In this document: positions 1 through 8,377 of the stretch, one piece after another
Position numbering within the stretch: position 1 is the first letter of the stretch
Layout of the letters: each line of letters starts with the position of its first letter
Origin: a bacterium
Lineage (GTDB): Bacteria > Bacillota > Bacilli > Lactobacillales > Streptococcaceae
Length of the DNA: 64,000 bases
Direction: 5' to 3'
NCBI GenBank assembly: GCA_905221085.1
Contig: CAJNBT010000002.1
Coordinates: forward strand, 124,001-188,000
Program-made: the position numbers and the translations under genes
Notes under the pieces: model-generated
The model's input: the letters and a program-made list of their open reading frames with translations, nothing else
What the model was told of the DNA's origin: nothing
The model's database searches: none

Positions 1-104
1 TCCATGTGTCCTTTGGCATTGCTAACCTCTCGACGCTGACTACGGTCGTGGATAAGATTAAGAGTGTGCCAGAAGTTTACTCTGTCAAACGAACCAACGG
101 CTAA
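1..104 (+). CDS. relA: RelA/SpoT (p)ppGpp synthetase, C-terminal end only
   Basis: The window opens inside a gene. The frame ends with [20 protein letters not shown] followed by [13 protein letters not shown] and a stop, which is the pattern of the C-terminal ACT domain of the long bifunctional RelA of streptococci. That enzyme makes and degrades the stringent-response alarmone (p)ppGpp, and the ACT domain senses ribosome state. Only about 34 residues are visible, so catalytic domains cannot be checked. The dtd gene begins 29 bases downstream, the usual relA-dtd order in Firmicutes, and this supports the call. Confidence 0.8.
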   Translation, partial: HVSFGIANLSTLTTVVDKIKSVPEVYSVKRTNG

Positions 105-133
105 TTATCCTAGCTCTTACTAGAAAGGCTATT

Positions 134-577
134 ATGAAAATCATTATCCAACGGGTTAAAAAAGCCCAAGTTAGTATCGAAGGTCAGATTCATGGAAAAA
201 TCAATCAGGGGCTCTTATTGCTGGTTGGTGTTGGACCAGAGGACCAAGAGGAAGATTTGGACTATGCTGTGAGAAAGCTTGTCAATATGCGGATTTTTTC
301 AGACGCAGAAGGCAAGATGAACCTGTCTGTCAAAGATATTGAAGGAGAAATCCTCTCTATTTCTCAGTTTACCCTCTTTGCGGATACCAAGAAAGGCAAT
401 CGTCCAGCCTTTACAGGGGCAGCCAAGCCTGATATGGCATCAGACTTCTATGACGATTTCAATCAAAAATTAGCACAAGAAGTGCCCGTTCAGACAGGCA
501 TCTTTGGAGCAGATATGCAGGTTGAGCTGGTCAATGACGGACCAGTTACCATTATCCTAGATACTAAAAATAGATAA
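134..577 (+). CDS. dtd: D-aminoacyl-tRNA deacylase
   Basis: This 147-residue protein removes D-amino acids wrongly attached to tRNA in the cytoplasm. The start [17 protein letters not shown], the [15 protein letters not shown] segment (about residues 77-91) and the late [11 protein letters not shown] segment are the family's conserved blocks; the SQFTLFAD and GPVT (Gly-Pro cross-subunit) motifs form the active site of the homodimer. The length is normal. It follows relA closely and is probably cotranscribed with it. A strong hairpin terminator lies just after the stop. Confidence 0.96.
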   Translation: MKIIIQRVKKAQVSIEGQIHGKINQGLLLLVGVGPEDQEEDLDYAVRKLVNMRIFSDAEGKMNLSVKDIEGEILSISQFTLFADTKKGNRPAFTGAAKPDMASDFYDDFNQKLAQEVPVQTGIFGADMQVELVNDGPVTIILDTKNR

Positions 578-582
578 GAAAG

Positions 583-607
583 ACCAAGCCCGGACGGCTT
601 GGTTTTT
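583..607 (+). terminator. Rho-independent terminator after dtd
   Basis: ACCAAGCC and GGCTTGGT pair around a five-base loop and are followed by TTTTTC. It lies between convergent genes and ends the relA-dtd transcript. Confidence 0.85.
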
Positions 608-615
608 CTCATCTA

Positions 616-1029
616 TCATAAAATACTCCAAAATGCAATCTGTTCCTGATAGGCCTTGGGGAAATCTTGTTTCAGGCTTTGGCAGGTGCAATAGGAAGGG
701 ATAAGGTGGCCTAGGATTAGGAGAGTGCCCTGAAGGAAAAGTGGTATACCACTTAAACATATCAAGGAGAGAATGATCAGGCTATCCCATAGAAGGATTT
801 GTAAGGCAAAGCGCCAGAATCTCGGTCTAATCTGGGAATAGAGTTGGCTAAAGTGGTCACAAAGTTGGTTAGAAAGATAGGTCGATAGTACAGGATGAAA
901 GAAGATGAGCCAACCGCTATAAATCAAAATCCAATCCCAAGTAAGTCCCTCTTTAAATGTCAAAAATGCCAGCATGATTCCATCAATGACAAGGAGCTCA
1001 ATGGTCTTGGTGTAGATGATTTTTTTCAT
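616..1029 (-). CDS. Small membrane protein (paralogue of the next gene)
   Basis: This is a 137-residue hydrophobic protein with about four predicted membrane segments (roughly residues 10-25, 33-52, 72-95 and 97-112) and no motif I recognise. It ends with a soluble tail DFPKAYQEQIAFWSIL that resembles YPDFYNKHISLWECL at the end of the neighbouring 137-residue protein, and total lengths are identical, so the two are probably diverged tandem duplicates. The 18-base gap to the upstream gene suggests one transcript. Function is unknown. Confidence 0.7.
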   Translation of the reverse strand: MKKIIYTKTIELLVIDGIMLAFLTFKEGLTWDWILIYSGWLIFFHPVLSTYLSNQLCDHFSQLYSQIRPRFWRFALQILLWDSLIILSLICLSGIPLFLQGTLLILGHLIPSYCTCQSLKQDFPKAYQEQIAFWSIL

Positions 1030-1047
1030 GCTAAGACCTCCTTTTCC

Positions 1048-1461
1048 TTAGAGACATTCCCACAAAGAGATATGTTTGTTGTAAAAGTCAGGATAGTTTT
1101 CTCTTAGGTAGTCCGCTGTCCTATAATAAAAAGTAGAATGGCAAGCAGTGATGATTGGCATAAGAGAGTAAAAACGCTGAGAACTAACGAAGGCTAAAAG
1201 GACAAAAAATAGAAAATCAATGGAGAGAATCCCTAAATAGTAGAAGCGAATCTTTTTATTGATTTGAGGATAAATCTCAGCGAATTGATGTTTGAGTCGG
1301 TTGACCAAGCGAAATAGCAGGAGTCCCTGAGCAAGGAGGAAAATAAAACCAGAGAGCAAGAGCCATTCTAAAGCTGTCTCGGGTCTAGTGCTAAAAAATG
1401 CAAATAGTAGCAAATCGCTGACTGCGATTGCTACAAAATGGATTCTAAAGAGATTTTTCAT
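1048..1461 (-). CDS. Small membrane protein (paralogue of the previous gene)
   Basis: A 137-residue protein with about four membrane segments separated by a basic loop (RLVNRLKHQF and PQINKKIRFYY, about residues 52-73). The topology, length and C-terminal motif YPDFYNKHISLWECL match the gene downstream, consistent with tandem duplication. A likely ribosome site (GGGAGGTC as read on the minus strand) precedes the ATG. I do not recognise a characterised family; a membrane-embedded accessory protein is all the sequence supports. Confidence 0.7.
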   Translation of the reverse strand: MKNLFRIHFVAIAVSDLLLFAFFSTRPETALEWLLLSGFIFLLAQGLLLFRLVNRLKHQFAEIYPQINKKIRFYYLGILSIDFLFFVLLAFVSSQRFYSLMPIITACHSTFYYRTADYLRENYPDFYNKHISLWECL

Positions 1462-1580
1462 AAGATGACCTCCCTCTTTTATCTAGCTTCATTCTACTCC
1501 AAAAGAATGGGAGTTACAAGTAAAATGATAAAAAATTTTAGTAAGGAGATTCTGTTAGATTTCTTTATTTGATTTCCCTC

Positions 1581-2291
1581 TTATTGTTCCACCTCTTCAT
1601 CATTCCATACAAACAAAGCTCCGATTGCATTGAGGATATAAAAGATATATTTTCCGATATTGGCAAAGTTTCCTTGAATGCCAGCCTTTGTCAGCTGAAC
1701 GAAATTGTAAATCAACCAAAAGCCCCACTGAGTTGTCAGTTTTAATGCGTTCAAAGCATTGGCAATGAGGGACAGTGCAAAGGCAATAGTTGTCACGTAG
1801 GCAAGGAGATTCATCTTTCCTCCATAGCCGATATAGTTGGTCACAAAGGCAAAGAGAAAGGCGATGATTGAAATAATGATGGCCGCCAATTTCACCTGTT
1901 TTTGGCTCATTTGATTGAGTCTGCCTTCTTGCGAGGCTTCCCATTTCTTAATTGCAAAGGTATAAATGAGGAAGGTGACAGGATAGGTGATAATGGCCGC
2001 CTTATTTCCAAGGATATAATCAATAGTACCAGACAAAATGGTATTAACAATACCAAAGTAATTTCCCCATTTGCTTAATTTTCCCGTGAAACGAGTGGAC
2101 AACATGGAAATCCCAACGTTGGTTACGGAAATCAATCCAAAAGGAACAAGAGCAGTCCATGGTCCCCAGTCTACAAATTTGTCGAGGCGTGAGTTGAGGT
2201 AACCAGATGCAATCGCAATCCCAACGACCAAAGCAACCCCAAAGAGGTCAAACCATTTGGATGTCGCAAAAATTTTCAGTAATTTTTTCAT
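1581..2291 (-). CDS. pnuC: PnuC-type nicotinamide riboside transporter
   Basis: A 236-residue polytopic membrane protein with about seven hydrophobic segments and the PnuC-family features WGPWTALVPFGLISV near residue 42 and WGFWLIYNFVQ near residue 188, where aromatic and Asn residues line the substrate site. PnuC proteins are facilitators that import nicotinamide riboside, which is then trapped by phosphorylation for NAD synthesis. The gene stands alone on the minus strand. A nicotinamidase gene lies elsewhere in the window (42398), so two NAD salvage routes are represented. Substrate is inferred from the family. Confidence 0.85.
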   Translation of the reverse strand: MKKLLKIFATSKWFDLFGVALVVGIAIASGYLNSRLDKFVDWGPWTALVPFGLISVTNVGISMLSTRFTGKLSKWGNYFGIVNTILSGTIDYILGNKAAIITYPVTFLIYTFAIKKWEASQEGRLNQMSQKQVKLAAIIISIIAFLFAFVTNYIGYGGKMNLLAYVTTIAFALSLIANALNALKLTTQWGFWLIYNFVQLTKAGIQGNFANIGKYIFYILNAIGALFVWNDEEVEQ

Positions 2292-2359
2292 ATATTAAAA
2301 TATTTTTATTATTTTTTACAAATATTCTACAACTAAATGAAAGTAAAATCAAATGATAG

Positions 2360-2391
2360 AAATAAAACCCTGAAAATAAAACTTTCAGGGT
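2360..2391 (-). terminator. Hairpin terminator downstream of psaR
   Basis: ACCCTGAAA pairs with TTTCAGGGT around a seven-base loop; read on the minus strand it is followed by TTTTATTTC. It separates psaR from pnuC. Confidence 0.7.
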
Positions 2392-2411
2392 TGGTTGGGG
2401 TACTTGAGAAA

Positions 2412-3062
2412 TTAGTCGATTTTTTCGACATAGAGTTGTTTGGCAATGTCCATACCTACTTGTAAATCCTTGTCTTTACTAAGGATAGTGAAGGTATTGC
2501 TGAAGCCATCAAACTGTTTGACTTGGAGCGAATCACCGATGTGAAGTGAGTGCTTGTCCAGATAATGGAGAATGTCAAAACTATCATGCACCCGAGTCAG
2601 GCGGTAGGCGCCAGCTTCCTTGATATCAGCTAGTGGGAGGTTATTGATTTCAACCAGGAGTTCTCCCTTAGCAGGAATGGTTCCGCCGTGGGGGCAGGTC
2701 TTGGGGAATCCAAGCAATTTTTCTAGTCTCTCCACGAATAGCTCAGAGACAGTATGTTCCAATACCTCAGCTTCCTCGTGAATCTGGTCACTCGTATAGT
2801 CTAAATGATGAACTAGAAAAACTTCAATCAAGCGGTGTTTACGGTAGAGTTCAGAGACCAGTTTAAGTCCAAGATCAGTCAGTAGATAGCCACATTCCTT
2901 GTCCTTGAGGATGAGATTCTCACTCTTCATCCGTTTAATCATTTCAGTTACGGCAGGGGGAGAGACTTGCATGCGGGCAGCAATTTCCTTGTTGGTGATT
3001 TTATGCAGGTCTATGCCAATTTCATAAATACACTTTAGATAATCTTCTTTATTCGGGGTCAT
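2412..3062 (-). CDS. psaR: Manganese-dependent repressor PsaR (DtxR/MntR family)
   Basis: A 216-residue cytoplasmic DNA-binding metalloregulator. Residues 1-60 form the winged helix (KEDYLKCIYEI, then PPAVTEMIKRMK as recognition helix). Residues 62-140 hold the metal-binding and dimer helices with HRLIEVFLVHHL, EEAEVLEH and a CPHGG segment. The C-terminal third is a FeoA/SH3-like domain. In pneumococci PsaR with Mn2+ represses psaBCA, pcpA and prtA. Here prtA is in the same window and carries two PsaR-like inverted repeats in its promoter. Start ATG at 3062 has GAGGAAACG upstream. Confidence 0.93.
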   Translation of the reverse strand: MTPNKEDYLKCIYEIGIDLHKITNKEIAARMQVSPPAVTEMIKRMKSENLILKDKECGYLLTDLGLKLVSELYRKHRLIEVFLVHHLDYTSDQIHEEAEVLEHTVSELFVERLEKLLGFPKTCPHGGTIPAKGELLVEINNLPLADIKEAGAYRLTRVHDSFDILHYLDKHSLHIGDSLQVKQFDGFSNTFTILSKDKDLQVGMDIAKQLYVEKID

Positions 3063-3173
3063 TCGTTTCCTCTTGTCTAATATCTTTATCTAGTATATCA
3101 AAAAAAGCTAGATTTCTCTAGCTGTGACTTTTTATGTTATACTTATTGCAAGAGAAAAAACGAGGAGATGGAT

Positions 3174-4016
3174 ATGACGAAAATAGCTCTTCTTTCAGAT
3201 ATTCATGGAAATACCACCGCCTTGGAGGCTGTTTTGGCAGATGCTCGGCAGCGAGGAGTGGATGAATACTGGCTTTTGGGAGACATTCTCATGCCAGGGA
3301 CAGGGCGTAGAAGGATTTTGGACTTGTTGGCTCAACTACCGATTACAGCTAGAGTTTTGGGAAACTGGGAAGATAGTCTGTGGCACGGTGTCCGCAAGGA
3401 ACTAGATAGTACTCGTCCTAGTCAACGTTATCTCTTGCGCCAGTGCCAGTATGTTTTAGAGGAAATTTCCCTAGAAGAAATTGAACTGCTCCACAATCAA
3501 CCCCTCCAGATTCATCGTCAGTTTGGTGATTTGACGGTAGGAATTAGTCATCATCTGCCTGATAAGAACTGGGGACGAGAGTTGATTCATACTGGAGCGC
3601 AAGAGGATTTTGACCGCTTGGTGACCAATCCGTCTTGTGATATTGCTGTTTATGGTCATATTCACCAGCAGTTGCTTCGTTACGGGACTGGTGGGCAATT
3701 GATTGTCAATCCGGGTTCGATTGGCCAGCCTTTCTTTCTAGATGCTCAGTTAAGGAAGGACTTGCGCGCCCAGTATATGATTTTGGAGTTTGATGACAAG
3801 GGCTTGGTAGATATGGACTTTCGACGGGTGGACTACGATGTGGAAGCTGAATTGCAGTTGGCTAAAGATCTCAAACTCCCTTATTTTGAGGTTTACTATG
3901 AAAGTCTGGTCAATGGTATTCACCATACTCATCATCAGGAATTTCTGAGTGAATTGGCCCAGAAAGAGGGCTATGATAGGGAATTAGATGCCTGGTTAAA
4001 GGGTGGTAATGATTGA
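3174..4016 (+). CDS. Metallophosphoesterase
   Basis: This is a calcineurin-like phosphoesterase of about 280 residues. Metal-binding motifs are in order: SDIHGN near the start, LLGDILMPG (GD motif), LGNWED (GNxxx), then GISHHLPD and YGHIHQQ (GHxH) around residues 125-165, followed by NPGSIGQP. These ligands bind two metals that cleave phosphate esters; the true substrate is unknown. I place the start at the second ATG (3174) because the GAGGAG Shine-Dalgarno at 3162-3167 abuts the first ATG (3168) and is better spaced for the second. The Rrf2 gene's promoter overlaps its stop codon. Confidence 0.88.
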   Translation: MTKIALLSDIHGNTTALEAVLADARQRGVDEYWLLGDILMPGTGRRRILDLLAQLPITARVLGNWEDSLWHGVRKELDSTRPSQRYLLRQCQYVLEEISLEEIELLHNQPLQIHRQFGDLTVGISHHLPDKNWGRELIHTGAQEDFDRLVTNPSCDIAVYGHIHQQLLRYGTGGQLIVNPGSIGQPFFLDAQLRKDLRAQYMILEFDDKGLVDMDFRRVDYDVEAELQLAKDLKLPYFEVYYESLVNGIHHTHHQEFLSELAQKEGYDRELDAWLKGGND

Positions 4017-4040
4017 CATTACAACTAAAAAGGGTATAAT
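4013..4040 (+). promoter_or_regulatory. Promoter for the Rrf2 regulator gene
   Basis: TTGACA at 4013-4018 and TATAAT at 4035-4040 with a 16-base spacer. The -35 box overlaps the stop codon of the phosphoesterase gene. It is close to consensus and should be strong. Confidence 0.8.
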
Positions 4041-4091
4041 AAAAGAAAAAGAAGAGTAGAGGCAGGGGAGCCTCGTAAAAAGGAGAAGAGG

Positions 4092-4529
4092 ATGCAAATT
4101 CCAAGTAGATTTACCATTGCGACTCATATGCTGATAATTATCGCTCTCAAGGGGAAGGAAAGCAAGGTGACCAGTGATTTTTTAGCTGCTAGTGTCGGGG
4201 TCAATCCTGTCATTATCAGAAAGACCTTGTCCCAGTTGAAGAAGGCAGAGCTCATTTCAGTCGCGCGCGGAACAGGGGGAACAGAGATTGTTAAGGATCT
4301 CAAAGACATTAGTCTATTAGATGTTTATCAGGCGGTTGAGTGTCTTGGTAAAACAGGTCAACTCTTCAGTTTCCATGACAATCCAAATCCAAATTGTCCA
4401 GTTGGAGCTCATATTCATGATGTTTTGGATCAAAAATTGGAGAGAATTCAGTTGGCTATGGAGGCTGAACTTGGGCAGACCAGTCTAGAACAAGTCGTGG
4501 CCGATGCAGAGAGTCAGATGAAGGATTGA
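4092..4529 (+). CDS. Rrf2 family transcriptional regulator
   Basis: A 145-residue winged-helix regulator. The opening IPSRFTIATHMLIIIAL and the VNPVIIRKTLSQLKKAELI recognition region are typical of Rrf2 proteins, followed by GTGGTEIVKDLKDISLLDVYQAVE. Iron-sulfur members use three cysteines; here only one cysteine is evident (NPNCPVGAHIHDV near residue 96), so this is more like the YwnA or NsrR-like subset without a classical cluster site. RBS AGGAG at 4081. It has its own promoter at 4013-4040. Target genes are not visible from sequence; autoregulation or control of the downstream YdcF-like gene is possible. Confidence 0.88.
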   Translation: MQIPSRFTIATHMLIIIALKGKESKVTSDFLAASVGVNPVIIRKTLSQLKKAELISVARGTGGTEIVKDLKDISLLDVYQAVECLGKTGQLFSFHDNPNPNCPVGAHIHDVLDQKLERIQLAMEAELGQTSLEQVVADAESQMKD

Positions 4530-4597
4530 GAGGGATAGATGCCCTCTTTTTCTCTATGTAAAATTGTGATAAAATAGAATCATTAAAGGAGGAAGAA

Positions 4598-5617
4598 ATG
4601 TATCTCGTTATAGGAATTGTATTAGCCTTTATAGTGTCATTTTGGAAGGATAATAGAAGTTTGTGGAATCCAGTATTATTCTTATTATCCCTCATTTCCA
4701 GTTATTTTTATCTAGGCTACCTTTTTTATCAAAATGGGTATGAGAAGATTCATTTCGCTTTTTTTATATTTCCCTTTATTTTACTTCCTTTTTTGCTTTT
4801 TCTAAGTGGCATCTTTCTAATCTATAATGGGGTCATTTTGTTGAAGCGAGAGGGACGTTCAAAGGCTAATTATCTCTCCATGCTCCTTGGAATAGTCATT
4901 TTGCTATTTTTTGCTTTGATGTCATTTCGATTGGGAGGACGACATGAATTATTTTACACCAATCACTTTCTAAATATTTCATTTGCATTTATTTCTTATT
5001 CTTACTTTATTTTTGGTTTTGCTTTTGTGGCTTTTATGTTGTACTCTATCTTGTATCTCTTTATTCCTAAGAAGAAGCATTATGATTTTATTATCATTCA
5101 TGGTGCAGGTTTGTTAGACGGAGAAAAGGTAACACCTTTGCTGAAGAGGAGAATTGATAAGGCAGTGGAAGCTTATCACAAGTCTAAGAATCCTCATATC
5201 AAAATCATTGCAAGTGGTGGTCAAGGAGGAGATGAGAAGATTTCTGAAGCGCAGGCCATTACAAACTATCTTCTTGAAGAGACAGATGTTCCCCAAGATG
5301 CGATTATTCTGGAAGATCAATCAAGGACTACCTACGAGAACCTTCTCTTTTCTAAGGAACTTGGTGAGGAACTGGTAGCCAAACCTCAATTCCTCTTTGT
5401 TACAAATGACTATCATGTTTTTCGTACCAGTACCTATGCGCGTAAGTTAAATATGAAGGGAGATGGCCTCGGATGTAGGACGGCAGGCTACTACATACCA
5501 TCTGCTTTTATTCGGGAGTACGTAGCGCTCTGTGTCAAGATGAAATGGCTTTTCCTTGCCTTTTATGTCCTGCTATCAGTCCTCATTTTGATAGCCTACA
5601 AAGGGATTATTTGGTAG
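4598..5617 (+). CDS. YdcF/SanA-like (DUF218) membrane protein
   Basis: A 339-residue protein. The first 160 residues hold about five membrane segments, then a soluble DUF218 domain (IIIHGAGL, then PLLKRRIDKAVEAY, IIASGGQGGDEKISEAQAI, ILEDQSRTTYENLLFS, VTNDYHVFRTSTYARK) and a last membrane helix. Conserved Glu, Arg and Asp/His residues of DUF218 are present. Family members are tied to cell-envelope integrity (SanA) but the reaction is unproven. RBS AAAGGAGG sits before the ATG. It converges with the hydrolase gene on the other strand, with a shared long hairpin between. Confidence 0.85.
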   Translation: MYLVIGIVLAFIVSFWKDNRSLWNPVLFLLSLISSYFYLGYLFYQNGYEKIHFAFFIFPFILLPFLLFLSGIFLIYNGVILLKREGRSKANYLSMLLGIVILLFFALMSFRLGGRHELFYTNHFLNISFAFISYSYFIFGFAFVAFMLYSILYLFIPKKKHYDFIIIHGAGLLDGEKVTPLLKRRIDKAVEAYHKSKNPHIKIIASGGQGGDEKISEAQAITNYLLEETDVPQDAIILEDQSRTTYENLLFSKELGEELVAKPQFLFVTNDYHVFRTSTYARKLNMKGDGLGCRTAGYYIPSAFIREYVALCVKMKWLFLAFYVLLSVLILIAYKGIIW

Positions 5618-5633
5618 TCAGATTTTATTAAAA

Positions 5634-5676
5634 AAGACTTAGAATACACATGAAAGTATGTATTCTAGGTCTTTTG
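5634..5676. terminator. Bidirectional hairpin terminator
   Basis: A 15-base stem with one mismatch (arms 5634-5648 and 5659-5673, containing TAGAATACA and TGTATTCTA) flanked by A-rich and T-rich sides, between two convergent genes. Confidence 0.8.
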
Positions 5677-5705
5677 TTTTATATACATTTGATTTTTGAA
5701 AGGTA

Positions 5706-6779
5706 CTATCTATTTTTCCATGCTTGGTAACGGGTATCAATCAATAATTGGGTAAGGCGTCCCATGGTTTCCCTTTCTTCTGGAGTGAGGGATTGAGCTT
5801 GGACAAAGAGATGATGGATGTGTTCAATAGCTTTGAAGGAAGATAGGTCATTGATGGAGTTAATGCCAGCATCTAGAATGGTGCCAAAGAAGAGGTCGAA
5901 GTAGAGCTGGAGTTCCTCATCAGGGACTGTGGCCATCCATTCTTTGAAGGTTGTGTCGACTTGTTGGCTATCACTGTTGGTCTTATCCAGTTGGATGAAG
6001 TGCTTGTCCTCAATCTGCCAACTAAAGGTATCGTGCTGGGCGATACCACCTAAGGCAGTACTTTGCACGATGATTTGGTGGTTAGAGATTTCTAGCATCA
6101 TACCGATAATAGATCCTTGTGGGATGAAGACCTTAGTTATATCCATTATCCTTTGATAGCCCTCGGTTTGTGTCAATTCTTTGTGGAGACCAGGCGCATC
6201 AAAGGTATAAACTGCTGTGATTTGATTTTGCAAGCTTTGCTCAATTTGGCTAGCAGCATAGATAGCTAGATTTCCTCCCTTGGAATGCCCAGCCAGAATG
6301 ACCTTTTGCTTAGGATGATGGGTAAAAAAGTTCCTTAAATAGAGGAGGGCGTGCTTTTGAGCAGGAATTGCCTTCATATAGGTCAGGTGGAAATCTTCCT
6401 TCCAGCCAATGATGCTGTCATCTGTCCCACGAAAGACAATCAGATAGGTATCGAGAGTGAGGCGGTAGGTCATAGCCGCAAATTGTTTTTGCAATTCAGG
6501 ATCAATGTCATTGATAAAATGGGAGAGTTTGCAATTTTTGAAGCGTTTGTGTTGAGCTAGCTCATCCAATAGCTGGAGGCGATTTTTGCTGGTCAACATG
6601 TTGGGCTCCCTTGGAACCTGAGGAGCCAGGTCTAAAAGTCGCTGAGGACTTGTGGAGACCAGATTATCAAAGGAGAGGTAGGTAGCTTCTGTTAAGGCTA
6701 GAATGTCTAACTCATTCAATGGAAAGTCGTAAAAGGAATCGTATGCGACATCTTTCAGATAGTCAAAAATATTGGCCAT
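5706..6779 (-). CDS. DUF2974 alpha/beta hydrolase (Mbeg1-like lipase family)
   Basis: A 357-residue cytoplasmic protein without a signal peptide. The central VILAGHSKGGNLAIYAAS segment carries the GXSXG nucleophile elbow (GHSKG), and IVFRGTDDSIIGWKEDF upstream supplies the oxyanion region; downstream TFDAPG is the expected acid-residue neighbourhood. This matches the DUF2974 family, a lipase-3-like group common in streptococci. Substrate is unknown. It starts MANIFDYLKDVAYDSF with GGAGC upstream. It sits between a convergent membrane protein gene and the TetR/flavin-reductase pair. Confidence 0.85.
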   Translation of the reverse strand: MANIFDYLKDVAYDSFYDFPLNELDILALTEATYLSFDNLVSTSPQRLLDLAPQVPREPNMLTSKNRLQLLDELAQHKRFKNCKLSHFINDIDPELQKQFAAMTYRLTLDTYLIVFRGTDDSIIGWKEDFHLTYMKAIPAQKHALLYLRNFFTHHPKQKVILAGHSKGGNLAIYAASQIEQSLQNQITAVYTFDAPGLHKELTQTEGYQRIMDITKVFIPQGSIIGMMLEISNHQIIVQSTALGGIAQHDTFSWQIEDKHFIQLDKTNSDSQQVDTTFKEWMATVPDEELQLYFDLFFGTILDAGINSINDLSSFKAIEHIHHLFVQAQSLTPEERETMGRLTQLLIDTRYQAWKNR

Positions 6780-6902
6780 AAGAGCTCCTTTCTTTTTATT
6801 TATCTTATCACAATCACATAGAATTTACTAGTTTGTTTGTACGAGCTCTCTACATACCGACCTATAATGGTATGATTCAGACACATAGAAGACAGTTTGC
6901 TT

Positions 6903-7679
6903 TTATTTTAAACCTTTAAACATACTTGTTTGTATCTGTTTGTCGTCAATCCCATTCTCTCTTAAGAAATTTTTCATCTCATTTATATCATCAGGTTGGC
7001 CGGTTAAGAGATAAATAGCTTGGTTACCGTATTTCACAACCGCATTTTTTAAAAATGCTTGGCTTTGAGAAAAGGTTTCGCTAGTTTTATAAGTTAGATT
7101 CGAATTATTCTTACTAAGCTCTCTTAACTCATTATCAAAAATGTTTACTCCTTTGCCTAAATGATTAAGGATGATGGAGCGCTTACCAGCCCACTCTTTC
7201 ACAACTGGACGTAGAGTAGAAATACCGACATCAGAGGCAAAACAAACCAGTGCTTGGTCATTGTCTTTAACAGATAAAGATGACTCCAGCCAACTCATCT
7301 CAATTTTACTACCAGCTGGTAAATGTGTTAAGGTTTCCTTAAACACGCTACCACTATTATGGGTTACAATAAGAATTTCATCCTCATCAGGAGTGGAAGC
7401 AAGGGTTAGCCATCGGCTAGCCTGATCCTCCTTTACTGTACTTTTATCTGGATCAAACGAGCTGTCAGGAAGCTTAAACTGAGCATAGGAGCCAGCTTTC
7501 CATATTTGATTTTTTGGTTTTGTGATGTGAACTAAATACAAATCTCCGCTGGGATTTTCAATGGATTTTATCGATAAAGTTTGACTTCGTCCAAGATAGG
7601 TAATGATTCCCCAAGATATAAAGCCGAGCACTCCAAGTGTAGTTAGAATAATTATGAACATTTTTTTCCCTCGTTTCAT
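6903..7679 (-). CDS. Membrane-anchored FAD/NAD(P)-binding reductase-like protein
   Basis: A 258-residue protein with a basic N-terminus (MKRGKK), one membrane helix (about residues 7-27) and a ferredoxin-reductase-like domain. WKAGSYAQFKLP and SRWLTLASTPDEDEI look like the FAD-binding RxxS/T block, VCFASDVGISTLRPVVK the nucleotide-binding Gly-rich loop, and YLLTGQPDDINEMKNFLRENGI the C-terminal part. The heme-binding membrane part of ferric reductases is missing. By the positive-inside rule the domain would face outside, which is odd for an NAD(P)H enzyme. It lies downstream of a TetR gene on the same strand and shares its operator sequence. Confidence 0.75.
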   Translation of the reverse strand: MKRGKKMFIIILTTLGVLGFISWGIITYLGRSQTLSIKSIENPSGDLYLVHITKPKNQIWKAGSYAQFKLPDSSFDPDKSTVKEDQASRWLTLASTPDEDEILIVTHNSGSVFKETLTHLPAGSKIEMSWLESSLSVKDNDQALVCFASDVGISTLRPVVKEWAGKRSIILNHLGKGVNIFDNELRELSKNNSNLTYKTSETFSQSQAFLKNAVVKYGNQAIYLLTGQPDDINEMKNFLRENGIDDKQIQTSMFKGLK

Positions 7680-7709
7680 TTTTAACTCCTATAGTGTAGT
7701 AATTTTCTA

Positions 7710-7736
7710 TGAATGAATAATATTTTTTTTCATTCA
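7710..7736. promoter_or_regulatory. Candidate TetR operator before the reductase gene
   Basis: Inverted repeat TGAATGAA (7710-7717), 11-base spacer, TTCATTCA (7729-7736). The same arms recur upstream of the TetR gene at 8350-8377. Confidence 0.65.
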
Positions 7737-7767
7737 ATAATTTCCAAAAAATAAAGAAAAGATTTCT

Positions 7768-8331
7768 TTATTTCAGTATTCCTTTAATGAAGTTGGTTGC
7801 TAGTATTTCTACAGTTTTGCTAATATCTGGAAAATCATTTTCTGTGATATGCATATCCATGTAGTAAAATAGGTTGTAAACTTGTAAAATATCTTGAATT
7901 TTTTCTGGAGAATGGCCTTCAGCCTGCAAACGATGAGTAAAGGTTTTCACGAGAAATTGATGAAATGGATTCGTGACTTTTCCTTCTTCTGAGGAATAGT
8001 AGCTATGCAACTCATCTGCTATGGCAGGATTGTACCATTCTGCAAGGATTTTATTTGAAGAAACGAGTGCTCTGGATTGAGCAAAGAGTTGACTAATAAG
8101 ATCAATCATATCAATTTCCCAATCCAGTTCTTCGATCATAGTTTGGCGAACACGGTTGTTTTCATCAATATAGATATCTAAAAAAATAGCTTCTTTACTT
8201 TCGTAATAGTTATAAAAAGATCCGACTGCCATATGAGCTTGTCTAGCAATTTCTGAAATTCCTGTCGCCTTGTATCCTTTTTTTGAAAAAACTTCATAAG
8301 CTGCGGATTTCAAAGCCTGTTTTTTGTCCAA
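7768..8331 (-). CDS. TetR/AcrR family transcriptional regulator
   Basis: A 187-residue repressor-type protein. Residues 1-50 form the TetR helix-turn-helix (ALKSAAYEVFSKKGYKATGI, then MAVGSFYNYYESKEAIFLDI); the remainder is a variable ligand-binding helical domain. Translation appears to start at TTG, with AGAGGTG seven bases upstream on the minus strand; no ATG fits. It precedes the reductase-like gene by 88 bases. Inverted repeats with the same arms lie before both genes, so autoregulation and control of the neighbour are likely. The inducer is unknown. Confidence 0.88.
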   Translation of the reverse strand: MDKKQALKSAAYEVFSKKGYKATGISEIARQAHMAVGSFYNYYESKEAIFLDIYIDENNRVRQTMIEELDWEIDMIDLISQLFAQSRALVSSNKILAEWYNPAIADELHSYYSSEEGKVTNPFHQFLVKTFTHRLQAEGHSPEKIQDILQVYNLFYYMDMHITENDFPDISKTVEILATNFIKGILK

Positions 8332-8349
8332 TTTGATTCACCTCTTTCC

Positions 8350-8377
8350 TGAATGAATATTAAATCTTGTTCATTCA
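8350..8377. promoter_or_regulatory. Candidate TetR operator before its own gene
   Basis: Inverted repeat TGAATGAA (8350-8357), 12-base spacer, TTCATTCA (8370-8377), 19 bases upstream of the TetR start. It matches the site at 7710-7736. Confidence 0.7.
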
